Part shown: in pieces, positions 51,406 through 62,849 of the stretch
How positions within the stretch are numbered: position 1 is the stretch's first letter
How the letters are laid out: the number at the start of each line of letters is the position of its first letter
Assembly (NCBI RefSeq): GCF_002980555.1
Contig: NZ_PVBT01000001.1
Coordinates: 372,001 to 436,000 of the forward strand
Source: Phyllobacterium myrsinacearum
Lineage (GTDB): Bacteria; Pseudomonadota; Alphaproteobacteria; Rhizobiales; Rhizobiaceae
Length of the DNA: 64,000 nucleotides
Reading direction: 5' to 3'
Notes under the pieces: generated by a model
What the model saw: only the letters and a program-made list of their open reading frames with translations
Database searches by the model: none
Told to the model about the DNA's origin: nothing
Position numbers and translations under genes: made by a program

Positions 51406-51450
51406 TAGAAATGAAACAGGCCTTCGTGGCGGAAACGGCGGTGTTGCGTT

Positions 51451-51915
51451 TTGAACCGGTTCCTCGGACATGTGACGAACAAGATCGATGCGAAGGGACG
51501 GGTTTCCGTGCCGGCGCATTTCCGTTCGATCATCCAGCAGGCCGGCCACACGGAACTGTACGCGCTGCGCTCCCTGCATCTTCCTGCCCTCGATGCGGGC
51601 GGACCGGATCTGCTGACGCGCTTCGACAAGCGGCTGGAGAGCGAGGATCCCTTCGCCGAAATGGCAGACGATATGTCTTTCTACCTGCATGCGGATGGCG
51701 GCTTTCTCAAGCTGGACGCGGATGGCCGCATCACGGTGACGGATTTCCTGCGCGAGCATACGGGAATCACGGACGATGTGACCTTTGCGGGGGCGAACAC
51801 GCATTTTCAGATGTGGCAGCCGGAGCAGTTCGAAGCGCATCGGGCAAAGGTACGCCAACGCCTGATGGAGCGGCGGCGGCTGGAAAATCTGGACAATCAG
51901 ACAGGAAACAGGTGA
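51451..51915 (+). CDS. mraZ: transcriptional regulator MraZ
   Basis: DNA-binding regulator of 154 residues (E. coli 152), first gene of the division and cell-wall cluster, made of two AbrB-like halves. [28 protein letters not shown] (residues 1-28) and [41 protein letters not shown] (~85-125) are the paired DXXXR motifs (DAKGR, DADGR). The conserved N-terminus begins at the TTG at 51451; no ATG or GTG gives it, so TTG initiation and low translation are likely. Its TGA overlaps the rsmH ATG. Represses the dcw promoter in other bacteria; candidate operator repeats lie upstream. Confidence 0.92.
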   Translation: MNRFLGHVTNKIDAKGRVSVPAHFRSIIQQAGHTELYALRSLHLPALDAGGPDLLTRFDKRLESEDPFAEMADDMSFYLHADGGFLKLDADGRITVTDFLREHTGITDDVTFAGANTHFQMWQPEQFEAHRAKVRQRLMERRRLENLDNQTGNR

Positions 51916-52922
51916 TGGCAGGTGCGGGCGGTCAGGATGAAACGCGCCACATACCCGTCCTGCTCGATGAAGTCATTGCCGCGCTGAAGCCTGGTCCCGG
52001 CCAGCACATCATTGACGGCACATTCGGCGCGGGCGGCTATACCCGCCGTATCCTTGATACCGGTGCATCGGTTACCGCGATTGACCGCGATCCCTCGGCC
52101 ATCGAAGCCGGGCGGGCGCTGGAAAAGGCCCATGCGGGCCGCCTCACGCTGGTGCAGGGCACTTTCTCGACACTGGATCAGGTTGCATTGCAGGGCGCGC
52201 CCGACGGCATTGTGCTCGACATCGGCGTGTCCTCCATGCAGATCGATGAGGCCGAGCGCGGCTTTTCCTTCCAGAAGGACGGTCCGCTCGACATGCGCAT
52301 GTCAAGTTCAGGGCCAAGCGCCGCCGACGTGGTCAACCGCCTCAAGACGGGCGATCTCGCCCGCATTTTCAATTTCCTCGGCGAAGAGCGTCATGCCGGC
52401 CGCATCGCGCGCATGATCGAAAAGCGCCGCGCCAGCGAGCCATTTCACCGCACGCGCGACCTCGCCAATGCCATCGAGGCGCTGGTCGGACGCAATCCGA
52501 AGATTCCGATCCATCCGGCGACGCGGGTGTTCCAGGCGCTGCGCATTTTCGTCAATGACGAACTCGGCGAACTTGTCCGCGCGCTGCATGCGGCCGAGCG
52601 GGCACTCAAGCCGGGCGGCCGCCTGGTTGTGGTGACCTTCCATTCGCTCGAGGACCGCATCGTCAAGCGCTTTTTCAACGACCGCGCCGGTTCGAGCGGC
52701 GGTTCGCGTCATCTGCCGCAGGTGCAGGTGCGCCTGGCAAGCTTCACCCCCATCGGCAAAGGCGTGGTTGCGCCGACCGAAGCGGAGACAGAAAGCAATC
52801 CACGCGCCCGTTCGGCCAAGCTGCGTGCTGCCATCCGCACCGAAAACCCGCCGCTGGCCGAGGATCATGCGATCTACGGCCTGCCCAATCTTCCGCATTT
52901 TCATGAAACGGCGAGGAGCTGA
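51915..52922 (+). CDS. rsmH: 16S rRNA (cytosine-1402-N4)-methyltransferase RsmH
   Basis: Enzyme of 335 residues (MraW) that N4-methylates C1402 in the ribosomal P-site region using [39 protein letters not shown] (~13-48) is the SAM site. [28 protein letters not shown], then [18 protein letters not shown]-like sequence, and [15 protein letters not shown] (~240) are diagnostic. It is ~20 residues longer than E. coli. The start ATG at 51915 overlaps the mraZ stop; a long open frame upstream of it is mraZ in another frame. The ftsL gene follows 3 bases after its stop. Confidence 0.95.
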   Translation: MAGAGGQDETRHIPVLLDEVIAALKPGPGQHIIDGTFGAGGYTRRILDTGASVTAIDRDPSAIEAGRALEKAHAGRLTLVQGTFSTLDQVALQGAPDGIVLDIGVSSMQIDEAERGFSFQKDGPLDMRMSSSGPSAADVVNRLKTGDLARIFNFLGEERHAGRIARMIEKRRASEPFHRTRDLANAIEALVGRNPKIPIHPATRVFQALRIFVNDELGELVRALHAAERALKPGGRLVVVTFHSLEDRIVKRFFNDRAGSSGGSRHLPQVQVRLASFTPIGKGVVAPTEAETESNPRARSAKLRAAIRTENPPLAEDHAIYGLPNLPHFHETARS

Positions 52923-52925
52923 TCC

Positions 52926-53366
52926 ATGCTGCGCACCTTCGACATCATATTGATCGGGCTGATGATCGCAGCGGCCGGCATCACCTATAAAATCAAGCAC
53001 GATGCTGAAAAGCAGATGACGGAAGTGCACAAGATCCAGCGCATGATCGCCGACGAGAAGGATACGATTGACCTGCTCAAGGCCGACTGGAGCCTGCTGA
53101 CACAGCCCAACCGTCTGCAAAAGCTGGTTTCCTCCTTCCAGGGCCAGCTCAACCTGCAGCCGGTTGAGGCGCAGCAGATCGCCAATATCAACGAGATTCC
53201 GAAAGCCAAGCCCGCCGCCGAAAAGATCGACGATGTCGCCAACCTCATCACCGAGGCCGATGCGGGACCAGCCGTGAAAAAGACCGATACGATGAAGACC
53301 GGCAGCGTGCGCAGGGCCACCGTTGCGGCCGTCCCCGGCGCGAAACCGAAGGGGGCTGCGCATTAA
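52926..53366 (+). CDS. ftsL: cell division protein FtsL
   Basis: Bitopic division protein of 146 residues. One membrane helix (FDIILIGLMIAAAGITYKI, ~5-23) is followed by a periplasmic coiled-coil-like helix (DAEKQMTEVHKIQRMIADEKDTIDLLKADWSLLTQPNRLQKLVSSF) containing the FtsL-type L-x-x-D-W-S-x-L motif. The tail is Ala/Lys-rich and not conserved. It acts with FtsB/DivIC and FtsQ to activate FtsWI. The start ATG at 52926 follows GGAG. Lies between rsmH and ftsI, where ftsL is found in most dcw clusters; stop and ftsI start are 1 base apart. Confidence 0.9.
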   Translation: MLRTFDIILIGLMIAAAGITYKIKHDAEKQMTEVHKIQRMIADEKDTIDLLKADWSLLTQPNRLQKLVSSFQGQLNLQPVEAQQIANINEIPKAKPAAEKIDDVANLITEADAGPAVKKTDTMKTGSVRRATVAAVPGAKPKGAAH

Positions 53367-53367
53367 G

Positions 53368-55092
53368 ATGGGCATCTGGATCAAGCGGAAGACAGCGCAG
53401 CTGGAAAACGGGACGGCACCGGCATTCGAAATGGATGCGCGCAAGAAGAAGACAGGCAATCGCGCACGCAACCGCGTGATGATGGCCATCATCTGCTTTG
53501 TCGGCATTTACAGCGTCATCAGCGGACGCCTGATTTTCTACGGCATGCAGGAAGATACCACCGGCTATAACGGCCCGACCGGTACCGTTCTTGCCTCGCG
53601 GCCGGATATTCTCGACCGCAATGGCGAAGTGCTGGCAACCGATATCAAGACCGCATCGCTTTATGCCGAGCCGCGCAAGATCATCGATCCCGATGAGGCC
53701 TATGAGCTGCTGTCGACCGTCCTGCCGGATCTCAACTTCGAACAGACCTATAGCCGTCTGAAGAGCGGCGCAGGCTTTGCCTGGCTCAAGCGCGGCCTGA
53801 CACCGCAGCAGAAGAGCCAGATCATGGCGCTGGGCATTCCGGGCATCGGCTTCCGCACGGAGAAATCACGCTTCTATCCCGGCGGCCCAACGGCGTCGCA
53901 TATCCTTGGTCTCGTCAATATCGACAATCAGGGCATTGCCGGTATGGAGAAATATATCGACTCGCAGGGCCTGTCGGACCTGCGCGATGTCGGCCTTGCC
54001 GACGGGCGTTCGCTGGCGCCGGTGCGCCTGTCGATCGACCTGCGCGTCCAGCATGTGGTGCGCGACGTCGTGGTCAATGCGATGCAGAAATACCGCGCCA
54101 TCGCGGCCGGTGCCGTTGTTCTCAACGTCAACACTGGCGAAGTGATGGCCATGGCCTCGGCGCCGGATTTCGATCCGAACAACCCGTTCAATGCGCTGGA
54201 CAAGGACCATCTCAACCGCATGTCGGCTGGCCTCTACGAGATGGGCTCGACGATCAAGAGCTTTACCACGGCCATGTCGCTCGATCACGGGGCGACGCTG
54301 AACACCACCTATGACGCGACGCGCCCGATCACCATCGGCCGTCAGACCATCCACGATTTCCACGGCAAGGCGCGTGTGCTGACACTGCCGGAAGTCTTCG
54401 TCTTCTCCTCCAACATCGGCTCGGCACGGGAAGCCGATGCGGTGGGCATCGAAAATCACCGGGCGTTCCTGACCCGTCTCGGCCTGCTCGATCCGATGAA
54501 GACGGAACTGCCGGAGGTCGCCAAGCCCTATTCGCCGAAAGTGTGGAAGAAGGTGAATTCGATCACGATCTCCTTCGGTCACGGCATGGCGACGACACCG
54601 CTGCAGACGGCTGTTGGCGCCGCGGCGCTGGTCAATGGCGGCAAGCTGATCGAACCGACCTTCCTGCCGCGCACGCTGGAAGAGGCCAAAGCCGTTGCCG
54701 AGCAGGTCATCAAGCCGAAGACCAGCGATGACATGCGCTATCTCTACAAGCTCAACGGCGATACCGGTTCGGGCCGCAACGCCAACGTCAAGGGCTACCG
54801 CGTCGGCGGCAAGACCGGAACGGCGGACAAGGTTGTCAATGGCCGCTATGCCAAGGACCTGCGGTTCAACGCCTTCGTGGCGGCCTTCCCGATCGAAAAG
54901 CCGGAATATGTCGTGCTGACGATTATCGATGAACCAAAGCCTGCCGAGGGGCAGAGCAGCGGTATCGCGGCCTACAATGCAGCGCCCATGGTGGCGGAAA
55001 TTATCCGCAGATCCGCATCGTTTCTCGGGGTAAAGCCCGATTTCGGCCAACAAGTCGCGCCATTGCAGGTTTCCTACGACAGTGATGAGTAA
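53368..55092 (+). CDS. ftsI: penicillin-binding protein 3 / FtsI septal transpeptidase
   Basis: Class B PBP of 574 residues (E. coli 588) crosslinking septal peptidoglycan. Cytoplasmic N-terminus and one membrane helix (~36-58, [21 protein letters not shown]). The dimerisation domain has [25 protein letters not shown]. The transpeptidase domain holds S294-T-I-K297 ([11 protein letters not shown]), S-S-N (VFSSNIGSA) and K-T-G ([10 protein letters not shown], ~residue 485). The start at 53368 follows AAGAT; an earlier in-frame start lies inside ftsL and is not favoured. Works with FtsW, encoded 5.4 kb downstream. Also the target of many beta-lactams. The murE gene begins 13 bases after its stop if the ATG at 55106 is used. 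Confidence 0.95.
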   Translation: MGIWIKRKTAQLENGTAPAFEMDARKKKTGNRARNRVMMAIICFVGIYSVISGRLIFYGMQEDTTGYNGPTGTVLASRPDILDRNGEVLATDIKTASLYAEPRKIIDPDEAYELLSTVLPDLNFEQTYSRLKSGAGFAWLKRGLTPQQKSQIMALGIPGIGFRTEKSRFYPGGPTASHILGLVNIDNQGIAGMEKYIDSQGLSDLRDVGLADGRSLAPVRLSIDLRVQHVVRDVVVNAMQKYRAIAAGAVVLNVNTGEVMAMASAPDFDPNNPFNALDKDHLNRMSAGLYEMGSTIKSFTTAMSLDHGATLNTTYDATRPITIGRQTIHDFHGKARVLTLPEVFVFSSNIGSAREADAVGIENHRAFLTRLGLLDPMKTELPEVAKPYSPKVWKKVNSITISFGHGMATTPLQTAVGAAALVNGGKLIEPTFLPRTLEEAKAVAEQVIKPKTSDDMRYLYKLNGDTGSGRNANVKGYRVGGKTGTADKVVNGRYAKDLRFNAFVAAFPIEKPEYVVLTIIDEPKPAEGQSSGIAAYNAAPMVAEIIRRSASFLGVKPDFGQQVAPLQVSYDSDE

Positions 55093-55105
55093 AGCAGATT
55101 CGGTC

Positions 55106-56575
55106 ATGAAACTGAAAGAATTGAACGGCATACCTGCCCTGGCGATCTCCGAATTCGGGGAAACGACGATCAATGGACTGACGTCGGATTCGCGTCAGGT
55201 CAAACCCGGCTTCCTCTTTGCGGCGCTGAAGGGATCGAAGGCGGATGGCAGTGTTTATGCTGCGGACGCGGCAAAACGCGGTGCTGCGATCATCGTCGCC
55301 GCCAGCGCTTCCAAGCTGAGCAATGTCTCTGCCCCGATCATCTATGTGGACGATCCGCGCCGCGCGCTCGCGCTTGCGGCTGCCAGCTTCTACCGGGTGC
55401 AACCCGATGTCATGGTGGCCATCACCGGCACCAGCGGCAAGACATCCGTGGCGTCCTTCACCCGGCAGATCTGGGCCAATGCCGGTTTCGCCTCGGCCAG
55501 CATCGGCACGACAGGCGTGGTTTCGCCGGCACGCAATGATTACGGTTCACTCACCACGCCCGATCCGGTCGAACTGCACAAGCTCCTGAGCGAGCTGGTT
55601 GAGGAAGGTGTTACCCACGCCGCCATGGAGGCATCGTCGCACGGCCTTGACCAGCGCCGCCTCGATGGTGTGAAGCTGGCGGCGGGTGCCTTCACCAATC
55701 TCGGACGCGACCACATGGATTATCATGCGACGGTCGAGGAATATCACGCCGCCAAACTGCGTCTGTTCAGGGAACTGCTGCCCAAGGGCGCGCCCGCCGT
55801 CATTTTCGCCGACGATCCCTTTTCCAAGCCGACCATCGCTGCGGCCGCCGAGGCTGGCTGCAAGGTGCTGACCGTTGGCCGCAAGGGTGAGTTCATCACG
55901 CTGAAGCGTGTCGAGCATGAGCGGTTCCGCCAGCACGTCGAAGTGCAGATCGCCGGCGAGATCTTTGAGATCACGCTACCGCTGGCGGGCGATTTTCAGG
56001 TGGCCAATGGTCTGGTGGCCGCAGGGCTTGCCATTGCCACCGGGGTTCCCGCTGCCGCCGCCATGCGCGGCCTTGAGCGGCTGAAGGGCGCGCCCGGGCG
56101 GCTCGATCTTGTCGGTGCGACGGAAGAGGGCGCTCCCGCCTATGTCGATTACGCCCACAAGCCCGACGCGCTGGAAAATGTGCTCACCTCGGTCCGTCCG
56201 TTCACGACGGGGCGGGTGATCGTGGTGTTCGGCTGCGGCGGCGACCGCGACAAGGGCAAGCGGCCGATGATGGGCGAAATCGCCACGCGGCTTGCCGATG
56301 TCGTCATCGTCACCGATGACAATCCGCGCTCGGAAGTTCCCGCCACCATCCGCGCTGAAATTCTCGCTGCCGCTCCCGGCGCGCAGGAGATCGGCGACCG
56401 GCATGAGGCGATCCGCGTGGCTGTTGCCATGATGAAATCCGGCGATACGCTGATTGTCGCGGGCAAAGGCCACGAAGAAGGCCAGACCGTCGGCACTGTC
56501 GTGCTGCCGTTCTCCGATCACACGGAAGTCGCCCAGGCCCTGAAGGACCGTCTGGCCCGGGAGCGCAATCCATGA
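55106..56575 (+). CDS. murE: UDP-MurNAc-L-Ala-D-Glu:meso-DAP ligase MurE
   Basis: Mur ligase of 489 residues adding the third stem-peptide residue. [18 protein letters not shown] is the N-terminal UDP site, [18 protein letters not shown] the ATP loop (~residue 112), and [17 protein letters not shown] contains the carbamylated-Lys region neighbourhood. DNPRSE (~residue 408) is the D-N-P-R motif specific for meso-diaminopimelate, so the peptidoglycan is of DAP type. Start taken as ATG 55106 ([10 protein letters not shown]); ATG 55085, overlapping ftsI, is an alternative that adds 7 residues. murF starts on its stop (ATGA). Confidence 0.95.
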   Translation: MKLKELNGIPALAISEFGETTINGLTSDSRQVKPGFLFAALKGSKADGSVYAADAAKRGAAIIVAASASKLSNVSAPIIYVDDPRRALALAAASFYRVQPDVMVAITGTSGKTSVASFTRQIWANAGFASASIGTTGVVSPARNDYGSLTTPDPVELHKLLSELVEEGVTHAAMEASSHGLDQRRLDGVKLAAGAFTNLGRDHMDYHATVEEYHAAKLRLFRELLPKGAPAVIFADDPFSKPTIAAAAEAGCKVLTVGRKGEFITLKRVEHERFRQHVEVQIAGEIFEITLPLAGDFQVANGLVAAGLAIATGVPAAAAMRGLERLKGAPGRLDLVGATEEGAPAYVDYAHKPDALENVLTSVRPFTTGRVIVVFGCGGDRDKGKRPMMGEIATRLADVVIVTDDNPRSEVPATIRAEILAAAPGAQEIGDRHEAIRVAVAMMKSGDTLIVAGKGHEEGQTVGTVVLPFSDHTEVAQALKDRLARERNP

Positions 56576-58005
56576 GTTTGCTCTGGACCTCGGAAGACAT
56601 GATTGCGGCCATGAACGGCCGCCCGGTCGGTGCATTGCCGGAGGGCATTACCGGCATTTCCATCGATACGCGCACCCTGCGCAAGGGCGAGGCGTTCTTT
56701 GCCATCAAGGGCGACGCGCTCGACGGGCATGATTTTGCCACGGCGGCGGTGGCCGCCGGTGCAGCGCTGCTCGTCGTTGCGGAAGTGAAGCTGCCTGCGC
56801 TCGGCAAGCTCAAGACCCCGATGATCGTGGTCGATGACGTGCTCGCGGCCATGACGCGGCTCGGCCTTGCGGCGCGCGAACGCTCCCATGCCCAGATCAT
56901 CGCCGTGACCGGTTCCGTCGGCAAGACGACCACCAAGGAAGCGCTGCGGCATGTCCTGGCGGATTCGGGCAAGGTGCATGCATCAGTTGCCTCGTTCAAC
57001 AACCACTGGGGTGTGCCGCTGACGCTTGCGCGCATGCCCGAGGATACGGATTACGGGGTTTTCGAAATCGGCATGAACCATGCGGACGAAATCCGCCCGC
57101 TGGTGAAGATGGTGCGCCCGCATGTGGCGATCGTCACGCTGATCGCTCCGGCGCATCTTGGCCACTTCAAGAACCTGCAGGAAATCGCGACGGCAAAAGC
57201 CGAGATTTTTGAAGGGCTTGTGCCCGGCGGCTATGCCCTGCTCAATCGCGACGACAAGCACTACAAGCTCCTGGAAACGCTGGCGCGCAATGCCGGTGTC
57301 GAACACATCAAGAGCTTTGGTGAAAATGCCCGGGCGGATTATCGTCTGCGTGCGCTCAAGTTGCATGATGCCTGCTCCTGCATGACCGTGCGGCTTGCCG
57401 GTTCCGAAGCCGTCGTCAAGGTCGGCGCTCCGGGCAGGCACATCGTGCAGAACGTTCTCGCGGTGCTCGGCGCGGCGCATCTGACCGGCGCCGACATGAC
57501 CAAGGTGACGCTGGCGCTGGCATCGCTGCGGCCGGAGAGCGGGCGCGGTGCACGCCACCTGCTCGAAATCGGCAATGGCACGTTCACGCTGATCGATGAG
57601 AGCTACAATGCCAATCCGGCATCGGTGCGCGCGTCGATAGAGCTTCTTGCCGCTGCCGTGCCCACGGGCAAGGGGCGCCGCATTGCCGTGCTCGGCGACA
57701 TGCTCGAACTCGGCAAACAGGCGCCGAAGCTGCATGCGGACCTCGCGCCGGTCATCACGGCCAATCATATCAACATGGTTTTTCTTGGCGGACCCGAAAT
57801 GGCGGCGTTGAAAGCTGCCTTGCCGGTTGAATTTCACGCCGAATACGGGCAGAGCGTCGACGAATTGCAGTCAAATCTGCTGAACACGATCAGGGCCGGT
57901 GATGTGATCATGATCAAATCATCGAAAGGAATCGGTTTTGTCCGGATCGTCAAGGCAATCCTACAGAAGTACAACGCCGTGGAGCCCGCCGGTCCTGCCG
58001 AGTGA
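56572..58005 (+). CDS. murF: UDP-MurNAc-tripeptide:D-Ala-D-Ala ligase MurF
   Basis: Mur ligase of 477 residues (E. coli 452) attaching D-Ala-D-Ala to finish the UDP-MurNAc-pentapeptide. [28 protein letters not shown] is the N-terminal domain, [18 protein letters not shown] (~residue 112) the ATP loop, [15 protein letters not shown] the family block, and [20 protein letters not shown] (~345) plus [11 protein letters not shown] the C-terminal domain. Four-base overlap with murE; mraY begins 25 bases downstream. Confidence 0.96.
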   Translation: MSLLWTSEDMIAAMNGRPVGALPEGITGISIDTRTLRKGEAFFAIKGDALDGHDFATAAVAAGAALLVVAEVKLPALGKLKTPMIVVDDVLAAMTRLGLAARERSHAQIIAVTGSVGKTTTKEALRHVLADSGKVHASVASFNNHWGVPLTLARMPEDTDYGVFEIGMNHADEIRPLVKMVRPHVAIVTLIAPAHLGHFKNLQEIATAKAEIFEGLVPGGYALLNRDDKHYKLLETLARNAGVEHIKSFGENARADYRLRALKLHDACSCMTVRLAGSEAVVKVGAPGRHIVQNVLAVLGAAHLTGADMTKVTLALASLRPESGRGARHLLEIGNGTFTLIDESYNANPASVRASIELLAAAVPTGKGRRIAVLGDMLELGKQAPKLHADLAPVITANHINMVFLGGPEMAALKAALPVEFHAEYGQSVDELQSNLLNTIRAGDVIMIKSSKGIGFVRIVKAILQKYNAVEPAGPAE

Positions 58006-58030
58006 GCTTACGGGGATGGGGACATAGTCT

Positions 58031-59113
58031 ATGCTTTATTATCTGGCCGGTCTGGCGGAACATATCCAATTTCTGAACGTGTTCCGCTACATCACGTTCA
58101 GGACCGGCGGCGCGCTGATCACCTCGGCGCTGATCGTGTTTCTCTTCGGTCCCCGCATCATCGACTCCCTGCGTGTCCGTCAGGGGCGCGGCCAGCCGAT
58201 CCGTGCGGACGGCCCGCAGACCCACTTCAAGAAGGCCGGGACCCCGACCATGGGCGGCCTGATGATCATGACCGGTATCCTGATCTCGTCGCTGCTGTGG
58301 GCCAACTGGTCCAACATCTATGTCTGGGTCGTGCTTCTGGTTGCCGTGAGCTTCGGAGCCATCGGCTTCTACGATGATTATCTCAAGGTCAGCAAACAGT
58401 CGTTCAAGGGCTTTTCCGCCCGCGCGCGCCTTGGTATCGAGTTTCTGGTCGCTGCGCTGGCCGGTCTTGCCATCATGTGGGCGGGGCAGGAACCGTTCTC
58501 TTCGTCCTTGACCTTCCCCTTTGCCAAGCAGTTGATCCTCAATCTCGGCATTTTCTTCGTTCCCTTTGCCGCCTTTGTCATGGTTGGCGCGGGCAATGCC
58601 GTCAATTTCACCGACGGTCTCGATGGTCTTGCCACCGTTCCGGTGATGATCGCCGCCGCCTCGTTCGGAGTGATTGCCTATCTCGCGGGTAATGCGATCT
58701 TTGCCGATTACCTGCAGATCCATTTCACGCCGGGCACGGGTGAACTCGCCGTGGTTCTCGGCGCTGTCATCGGCGCGGGTCTCGGCTTCCTCTGGTTCAA
58801 TGCGCCGCCCGCCGCCATTTTCATGGGCGACACCGGGTCGCTGGCGCTGGGCGGTCTCATCGGTGCCGTTGCCGTTGCCACCAAGCACGAAATCGTTCTG
58901 GCCATCATCGGCGGCGTTTTTGTCATGGAAGCCATGTCGGTGATCATCCAGGTCACCTCGTTCAAGCTGACGGGAAAACGCGTGTTCCTGATGGCACCGA
59001 TCCACCATCATTTCGAAAAGAAGGGCTGGACCGAGAGCCAGGTCGTGATCCGCTTCTGGATCATCGCCGTCATTCTCGCGCTGATCGGCCTTTCCACACT
59101 CAAGCTCAGATAA
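58031..59113 (+). CDS. mraY: phospho-MurNAc-pentapeptide transferase MraY
   Basis: Integral membrane enzyme of 360 residues, the same length as E. coli MraY, forming lipid I from undecaprenyl phosphate and UDP-MurNAc-pentapeptide. Ten helices are expected. [36 protein letters not shown] (the Asp-Asp pair of the catalytic site), [16 protein letters not shown] (nucleophile-region Asp) and [13 protein letters not shown] (His triad) are all intact. ATG at 58031, with GGGGA about 10 bases upstream. murD follows after 10 bases. Confidence 0.97.
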   Translation: MLYYLAGLAEHIQFLNVFRYITFRTGGALITSALIVFLFGPRIIDSLRVRQGRGQPIRADGPQTHFKKAGTPTMGGLMIMTGILISSLLWANWSNIYVWVVLLVAVSFGAIGFYDDYLKVSKQSFKGFSARARLGIEFLVAALAGLAIMWAGQEPFSSSLTFPFAKQLILNLGIFFVPFAAFVMVGAGNAVNFTDGLDGLATVPVMIAAASFGVIAYLAGNAIFADYLQIHFTPGTGELAVVLGAVIGAGLGFLWFNAPPAAIFMGDTGSLALGGLIGAVAVATKHEIVLAIIGGVFVMEAMSVIIQVTSFKLTGKRVFLMAPIHHHFEKKGWTESQVVIRFWIIAVILALIGLSTLKLR

Positions 59114-59123
59114 GGCCAGTTGC

Positions 59124-60524
59124 ATGATCGCAGCCCATTCCATGCAGGACAAGACCGTCGCGCTCTTCGGGCTCGGCGGTTCGGGCATTGCGACGGCAAA
59201 GGCGATTGCCGCCGGCGGGGCACGGGTCATTGCCTGGGATGACAATCCCGAGAGCGTTGCACGGGCGCAAGGCGCCGGCATCGAAACCAGTGATCTGCGG
59301 CTGGCCGACTGGAAGCAGTTCTCCTCCTTCGTCCTGTCGCCCGGCGTGCCGCTGACGCATCCGCGTCCGCACTGGACGGTGGATATCGCCCGCGCCGCAG
59401 GTGTTGAAATCATCGGCGATGTCGAACTCTTCGTGCGCGAGCGCAATCTGGCAGGAAAAAACAGCCCGTTCATCGCCATTACCGGCACCAACGGCAAGTC
59501 GACGACGACGGCGCTGATCGCCCATATCATCCGGGCGTCGGGCCGCGACATGCAGCTGGGCGGCAATATCGGCACCGCCGTCATGACGCTGGAGCCACCG
59601 GCGGATGGCCGCCACTATGTCGTGGAATGCTCGTCCTACCAGATCGATCTGGCACCGTCGATCAATCCGACCGCCGGTATCCTTCTGAACCTCACGCCGG
59701 ATCATCTCGACCGGCACGGGACCATGCAACACTATGCCGAGATCAAGGAGCGGCTGGTGGCGGGCAGCGAGACGGCGATTGTCGGTGTCGACGACAGTTT
59801 CTGCGCGGCGATTGCCGACCGGCTGGAACGTGCGGGCAAACCGGTCATCCGCATCTCGAAACGCCTGCCGATCCCGAATGGCTATTTCGCCGAAGGGGCA
59901 ACGTTGTACCTCGCCGAAAACGGCACGAGAACCGCCGTCGCCTCGCTGCAGGGCATCGGGTCGCTGCGCGGCGAACACAATGCGCAGAACGCGCTGGCAG
60001 CCTTTGCCGCCTGCCGATCGGCCGGTCTCTCGGCGGATGAGATCAATGCGGGCCTCAAAACCTTTCCTGGCCTTGCGCACCGCATGGAGCAGGTGGCGCG
60101 GCAGGGCAGGACGCTGTTCGTCAATGATTCCAAGGCGACCAACGCGGATGCGGCTGCTCCCGCGCTGTCATCCTTCCCGCGTATCTACTGGATTGCCGGC
60201 GGTCTGCCCAAGGAAGGCGGCATTGCCTCGCTATCGGGCTTTTTCCCGCGTATCGCCAAGGCCTATCTGATCGGCGAGGCGGCACCGCAATTCGCGGCAA
60301 CGCTGGGAGAGGCGGCACCTTACGAAATTTCAGGCACGATCGCCGCCGCGGTGGAACACGCCGCGCGCGATGCGGCCAGCGACGGATCGCAGGAAGCTGT
60401 GGTTCTGCTGTCGCCCGCCTGTGCCAGTTTCGACCAGTTTCAGAATTTCGAGAAACGCGGCGAGGCATTCCGCTCCGCCGTATTGGCGCTCGCAGGCGCT
60501 TCACCGATTGAAGGGGCAAACTGA
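59124..60524 (+). CDS. murD: UDP-MurNAc-L-alanine:D-glutamate ligase MurD
   Basis: Mur ligase of 466 residues (E. coli 438) adding D-Glu to UDP-MurNAc-L-Ala in the cytoplasm. [18 protein letters not shown] is the N-terminal Rossmann-like UDP domain, [20 protein letters not shown] (~residue 115) the ATP loop, [13 protein letters not shown] and [21 protein letters not shown] (~185) the MurD-specific blocks, and [13 protein letters not shown] (~330) the C-terminal domain. Start ATG at 59124 ([16 protein letters not shown]). Its TGA overlaps the ftsW ATG. Confidence 0.96.
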   Translation: MIAAHSMQDKTVALFGLGGSGIATAKAIAAGGARVIAWDDNPESVARAQGAGIETSDLRLADWKQFSSFVLSPGVPLTHPRPHWTVDIARAAGVEIIGDVELFVRERNLAGKNSPFIAITGTNGKSTTTALIAHIIRASGRDMQLGGNIGTAVMTLEPPADGRHYVVECSSYQIDLAPSINPTAGILLNLTPDHLDRHGTMQHYAEIKERLVAGSETAIVGVDDSFCAAIADRLERAGKPVIRISKRLPIPNGYFAEGATLYLAENGTRTAVASLQGIGSLRGEHNAQNALAAFAACRSAGLSADEINAGLKTFPGLAHRMEQVARQGRTLFVNDSKATNADAAAPALSSFPRIYWIAGGLPKEGGIASLSGFFPRIAKAYLIGEAAPQFAATLGEAAPYEISGTIAAAVEHAARDAASDGSQEAVVLLSPACASFDQFQNFEKRGEAFRSAVLALAGASPIEGAN

Positions 60525-61681
60525 TGGTAAGCCGCATTGACCGTGGACCCGTCGCCGACTGGTGGTGGACGATTGACCGTTTCCTTTTGGCTGCCTGTCT
60601 CAGCCTGATGGGGCTGGGCATCCTGCTTTCCTTCGCCGCAAGCCCTGCCGTTGCCGAGCGCATCGGTCTTGAGAGCTTTTACTTCGTCAAGCACCAGTCG
60701 ATGTTCATGGTGCCTGCGGTGTTCGTGATGTTCGCCGTGTCGTTCATGGCACCGCGCACCATCCGGCGCTTTGCCATCATCTTGCTCGGTCTTTCCATGC
60801 TGGCGATGGTTGGCGCGCTGTTCTTCGGCATCGAAGTCAAGGGTGCACGGCGCTGGGTGTCGCTGGCGGGCATCTCCATCCAGCCGTCCGAGTTCATGAA
60901 ACCGGCTTTCGTCATTGTCTGCGCCTGGCTGTTTTCCGAGAATGAGCGGCGCAAGGATATCCCCGGCAACTTCTTCTCCATGGTGCTGTTCGGCGTTGTC
61001 GCGGCATTGCTGGTGGCCCAGCCGGATCTTGGCCAGACCATCCTGACCGCCATCACCTGGGGCGCCATGTTCTTCATGGCCGGTGTGCCGTGGCTGTGGA
61101 TCATCAGCCTTGGCGTTCTCGGCGTTGCCGGTTTCTTCGGTGCCTACACGATCTTTCCGCACGTGGCCGGACGTATCGACCGCTTCATGACCGGCGAAGG
61201 CGATACATTCCAGGTGGATGCGGGGCGCGAGGCGATCATCCGCGGCGGCTGGCTCGGGCAGGGCCCTGGCGAAGGCACCATCAAGCGCATCATCCCTGAC
61301 AGCCACACCGACTTCATCTTCTCGGTGACCGCCGAGGAGTACGGCATTGCGCTCTGCCTGCTGATCGTGCTGATCTTCGCCTTCATCGTCATTCGCGGCC
61401 TGTCGATCGCGCTGAAGGAGCGGGACGATTTCACCCGCCTTGCCGTCTCCGGCCTCGTCATCCTGTTCGGCTTCCAGTCGATCATCAATATTTCGGTGAA
61501 CCTGCACCTGATGCCCGCAAAGGGCATGACGCTGCCGTTCATCTCCTATGGCGGCTCGTCGCTCATCTCGGTGGCCATTTCGACGGGACTGCTGCTGGCG
61601 CTGACAAGGCGCAGACCCGAGGGCAGGCGGTCGGCGACGCTGGCAAACACGAAAACGCCGTCACTGGCCAACGCTATCTGA
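60524..61681 (+). CDS. ftsW: septal peptidoglycan polymerase FtsW (SEDS family)
   Basis: Membrane glycosyltransferase of 385 residues with ten helices that polymerises lipid II at the septum together with FtsI. The SEDS pattern is clear: [36 protein letters not shown] (~102-137), [26 protein letters not shown] (~165), the large loop with [33 protein letters not shown] (catalytic Asp region, ~residue 240-275) and [31 protein letters not shown] near the C-terminus. One-base overlap with murD; murG begins 7 bases after the stop. Confidence 0.96.
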   Translation: MVSRIDRGPVADWWWTIDRFLLAACLSLMGLGILLSFAASPAVAERIGLESFYFVKHQSMFMVPAVFVMFAVSFMAPRTIRRFAIILLGLSMLAMVGALFFGIEVKGARRWVSLAGISIQPSEFMKPAFVIVCAWLFSENERRKDIPGNFFSMVLFGVVAALLVAQPDLGQTILTAITWGAMFFMAGVPWLWIISLGVLGVAGFFGAYTIFPHVAGRIDRFMTGEGDTFQVDAGREAIIRGGWLGQGPGEGTIKRIIPDSHTDFIFSVTAEEYGIALCLLIVLIFAFIVIRGLSIALKERDDFTRLAVSGLVILFGFQSIINISVNLHLMPAKGMTLPFISYGGSSLISVAISTGLLLALTRRRPEGRRSATLANTKTPSLANAI

Positions 61682-61688
61682 GGAACTG

Positions 61689-62798
61689 ATGTCGAAGGGG
61701 ACTATTTTTCTGTGTGCCGGGGGCACGGGCGGACACCTGTTTCCGGCGGAAGCGCTGGCGCATGAGCTGATCGGGCGCGGATGGGATATCCATCTGGCAA
61801 CCGACGACCGCGCCGAACGGTTCGCCGGAAGCTTTCCGGCCAAGGAGATTCATGTGGTGCGCTCGGCCACCATTGGCGGGCGCAACCCGATCTCCCTGGC
61901 GCGCACGTTCTGGACGCTCTGGCAGGGCAATCTCGATTCGCGCAAACTGTTCCGCCGCCTGAAGCCGAAACTGGTGGCGGGCTTCGGCGGCTATCCGACG
62001 CTGCCGCCGCTCTATGCGGCGACGGCGCTGAAAATCCCGACGCTCATCCACGAACAGAATGCCGTGATGGGACGCGCCAACAAGGCGCTGGCTGCCCGCG
62101 TCAATGCCATTGCCGGCGGGTTCCTGCCGCAGGGCGAGGGGCCCTACGCCGGCAAGATCGTGGTGACGGGCAATCCCGTCCGTCCGGCTGTGCTGGCGGA
62201 AGTCGGCAAGGCCTACAAGGCGTCGCAGGCGCACCAGCCGTTTCATTTTCTGGTGTTTGGCGGCAGTCAGGGCGCATCATACTTTTCAACAGCCATTCCC
62301 GCTGCCATCCAGCTTCTGTCGCCGGAGGACCGGGCGCGTCTCGTCGTCACCCAGCAGGCGCGTGCCGAAGACGAGGCGCAGGTGCGCGCCGTCTATCAGG
62401 CGATGGGCGTGAAGGCCGAGGTTGCGCCGTTCTTCAAGGATATGCCGCGGCGCATTTCCGATGCGCATTTCGTCATGTCGCGCTCCGGCGCCTCGACCGT
62501 GTCGGAAATCGCCGCCATCGGCCGCCCGGCCATTCTGGTTCCCTTCCCGCATGCGCTCGACCATGACCAGGCGGCCAATGCGGCGGCGCTGCAGGCGGCA
62601 GGCGGCGCCGATGTGATCAAGCAGTCGGAACTGTCGCCGGAGCGGATCGCAGATATCCTGTCCAGCGCCATGCACGAACCGACCCGGCTGGCATTTATTG
62701 CGGAAAAAGCCCGCTCGACGGGCAAGCGGGACGCCGCACGGTTGCTTGCAGACCTCACAGAGGCTATTGCATCCGGCCAATCCCTTACGGTGAGATGA
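61689..62798 (+). CDS. murG: lipid II synthase MurG (GlcNAc transferase)
   Basis: Peripheral membrane GT28 enzyme of 369 residues (E. coli 355) adding GlcNAc to lipid [22 protein letters not shown]-type start (here [20 protein letters not shown], residues ~7-26), [42 protein letters not shown] (~95-135), [14 protein letters not shown] (~190) and [38 protein letters not shown] (~260-297, UDP-GlcNAc site) are complete. ATG 61689 follows GAGGAACTG. murC starts 51 bases downstream. Confidence 0.96.
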   Translation: MSKGTIFLCAGGTGGHLFPAEALAHELIGRGWDIHLATDDRAERFAGSFPAKEIHVVRSATIGGRNPISLARTFWTLWQGNLDSRKLFRRLKPKLVAGFGGYPTLPPLYAATALKIPTLIHEQNAVMGRANKALAARVNAIAGGFLPQGEGPYAGKIVVTGNPVRPAVLAEVGKAYKASQAHQPFHFLVFGGSQGASYFSTAIPAAIQLLSPEDRARLVVTQQARAEDEAQVRAVYQAMGVKAEVAPFFKDMPRRISDAHFVMSRSGASTVSEIAAIGRPAILVPFPHALDHDQAANAAALQAAGGADVIKQSELSPERIADILSSAMHEPTRLAFIAEKARSTGKRDAARLLADLTEAIASGQSLTVR

Positions 62799-62849
62799 GT
62801 TCGCTATGACCTCGTCTCCTTCTGAAGTTTTCAAAAAAGGAGTGCGTCC

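Larger units (their letters stand above)
50750..51450. other. 700-base non-coding region before mraZ with transposase remnant
   Basis: Contains a short C-terminal fragment resembling an IS110-type transposase (50955-51035), AT-rich sequence of no recognised origin (50870-50945, 51040-51180), and the mraZ promoter region with GGGG repeats (51380-51405). A frame open on the plus strand from 51264 lacks coding character before the rsmH start and is not called. Confidence 0.45.

Noticed and set aside
51264-51914. In-frame upstream extension of rsmH
   Set aside because: It overlaps mraZ in another frame; the conserved RsmH N-terminus starts at 51915 with the usual ATGA overlap.
57950-59584. Open frame of 544 codons on the minus strand opposite mraY and murD
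   Set aside because: His/Asp/Gln-rich shadow of two conserved genes on the other strand.
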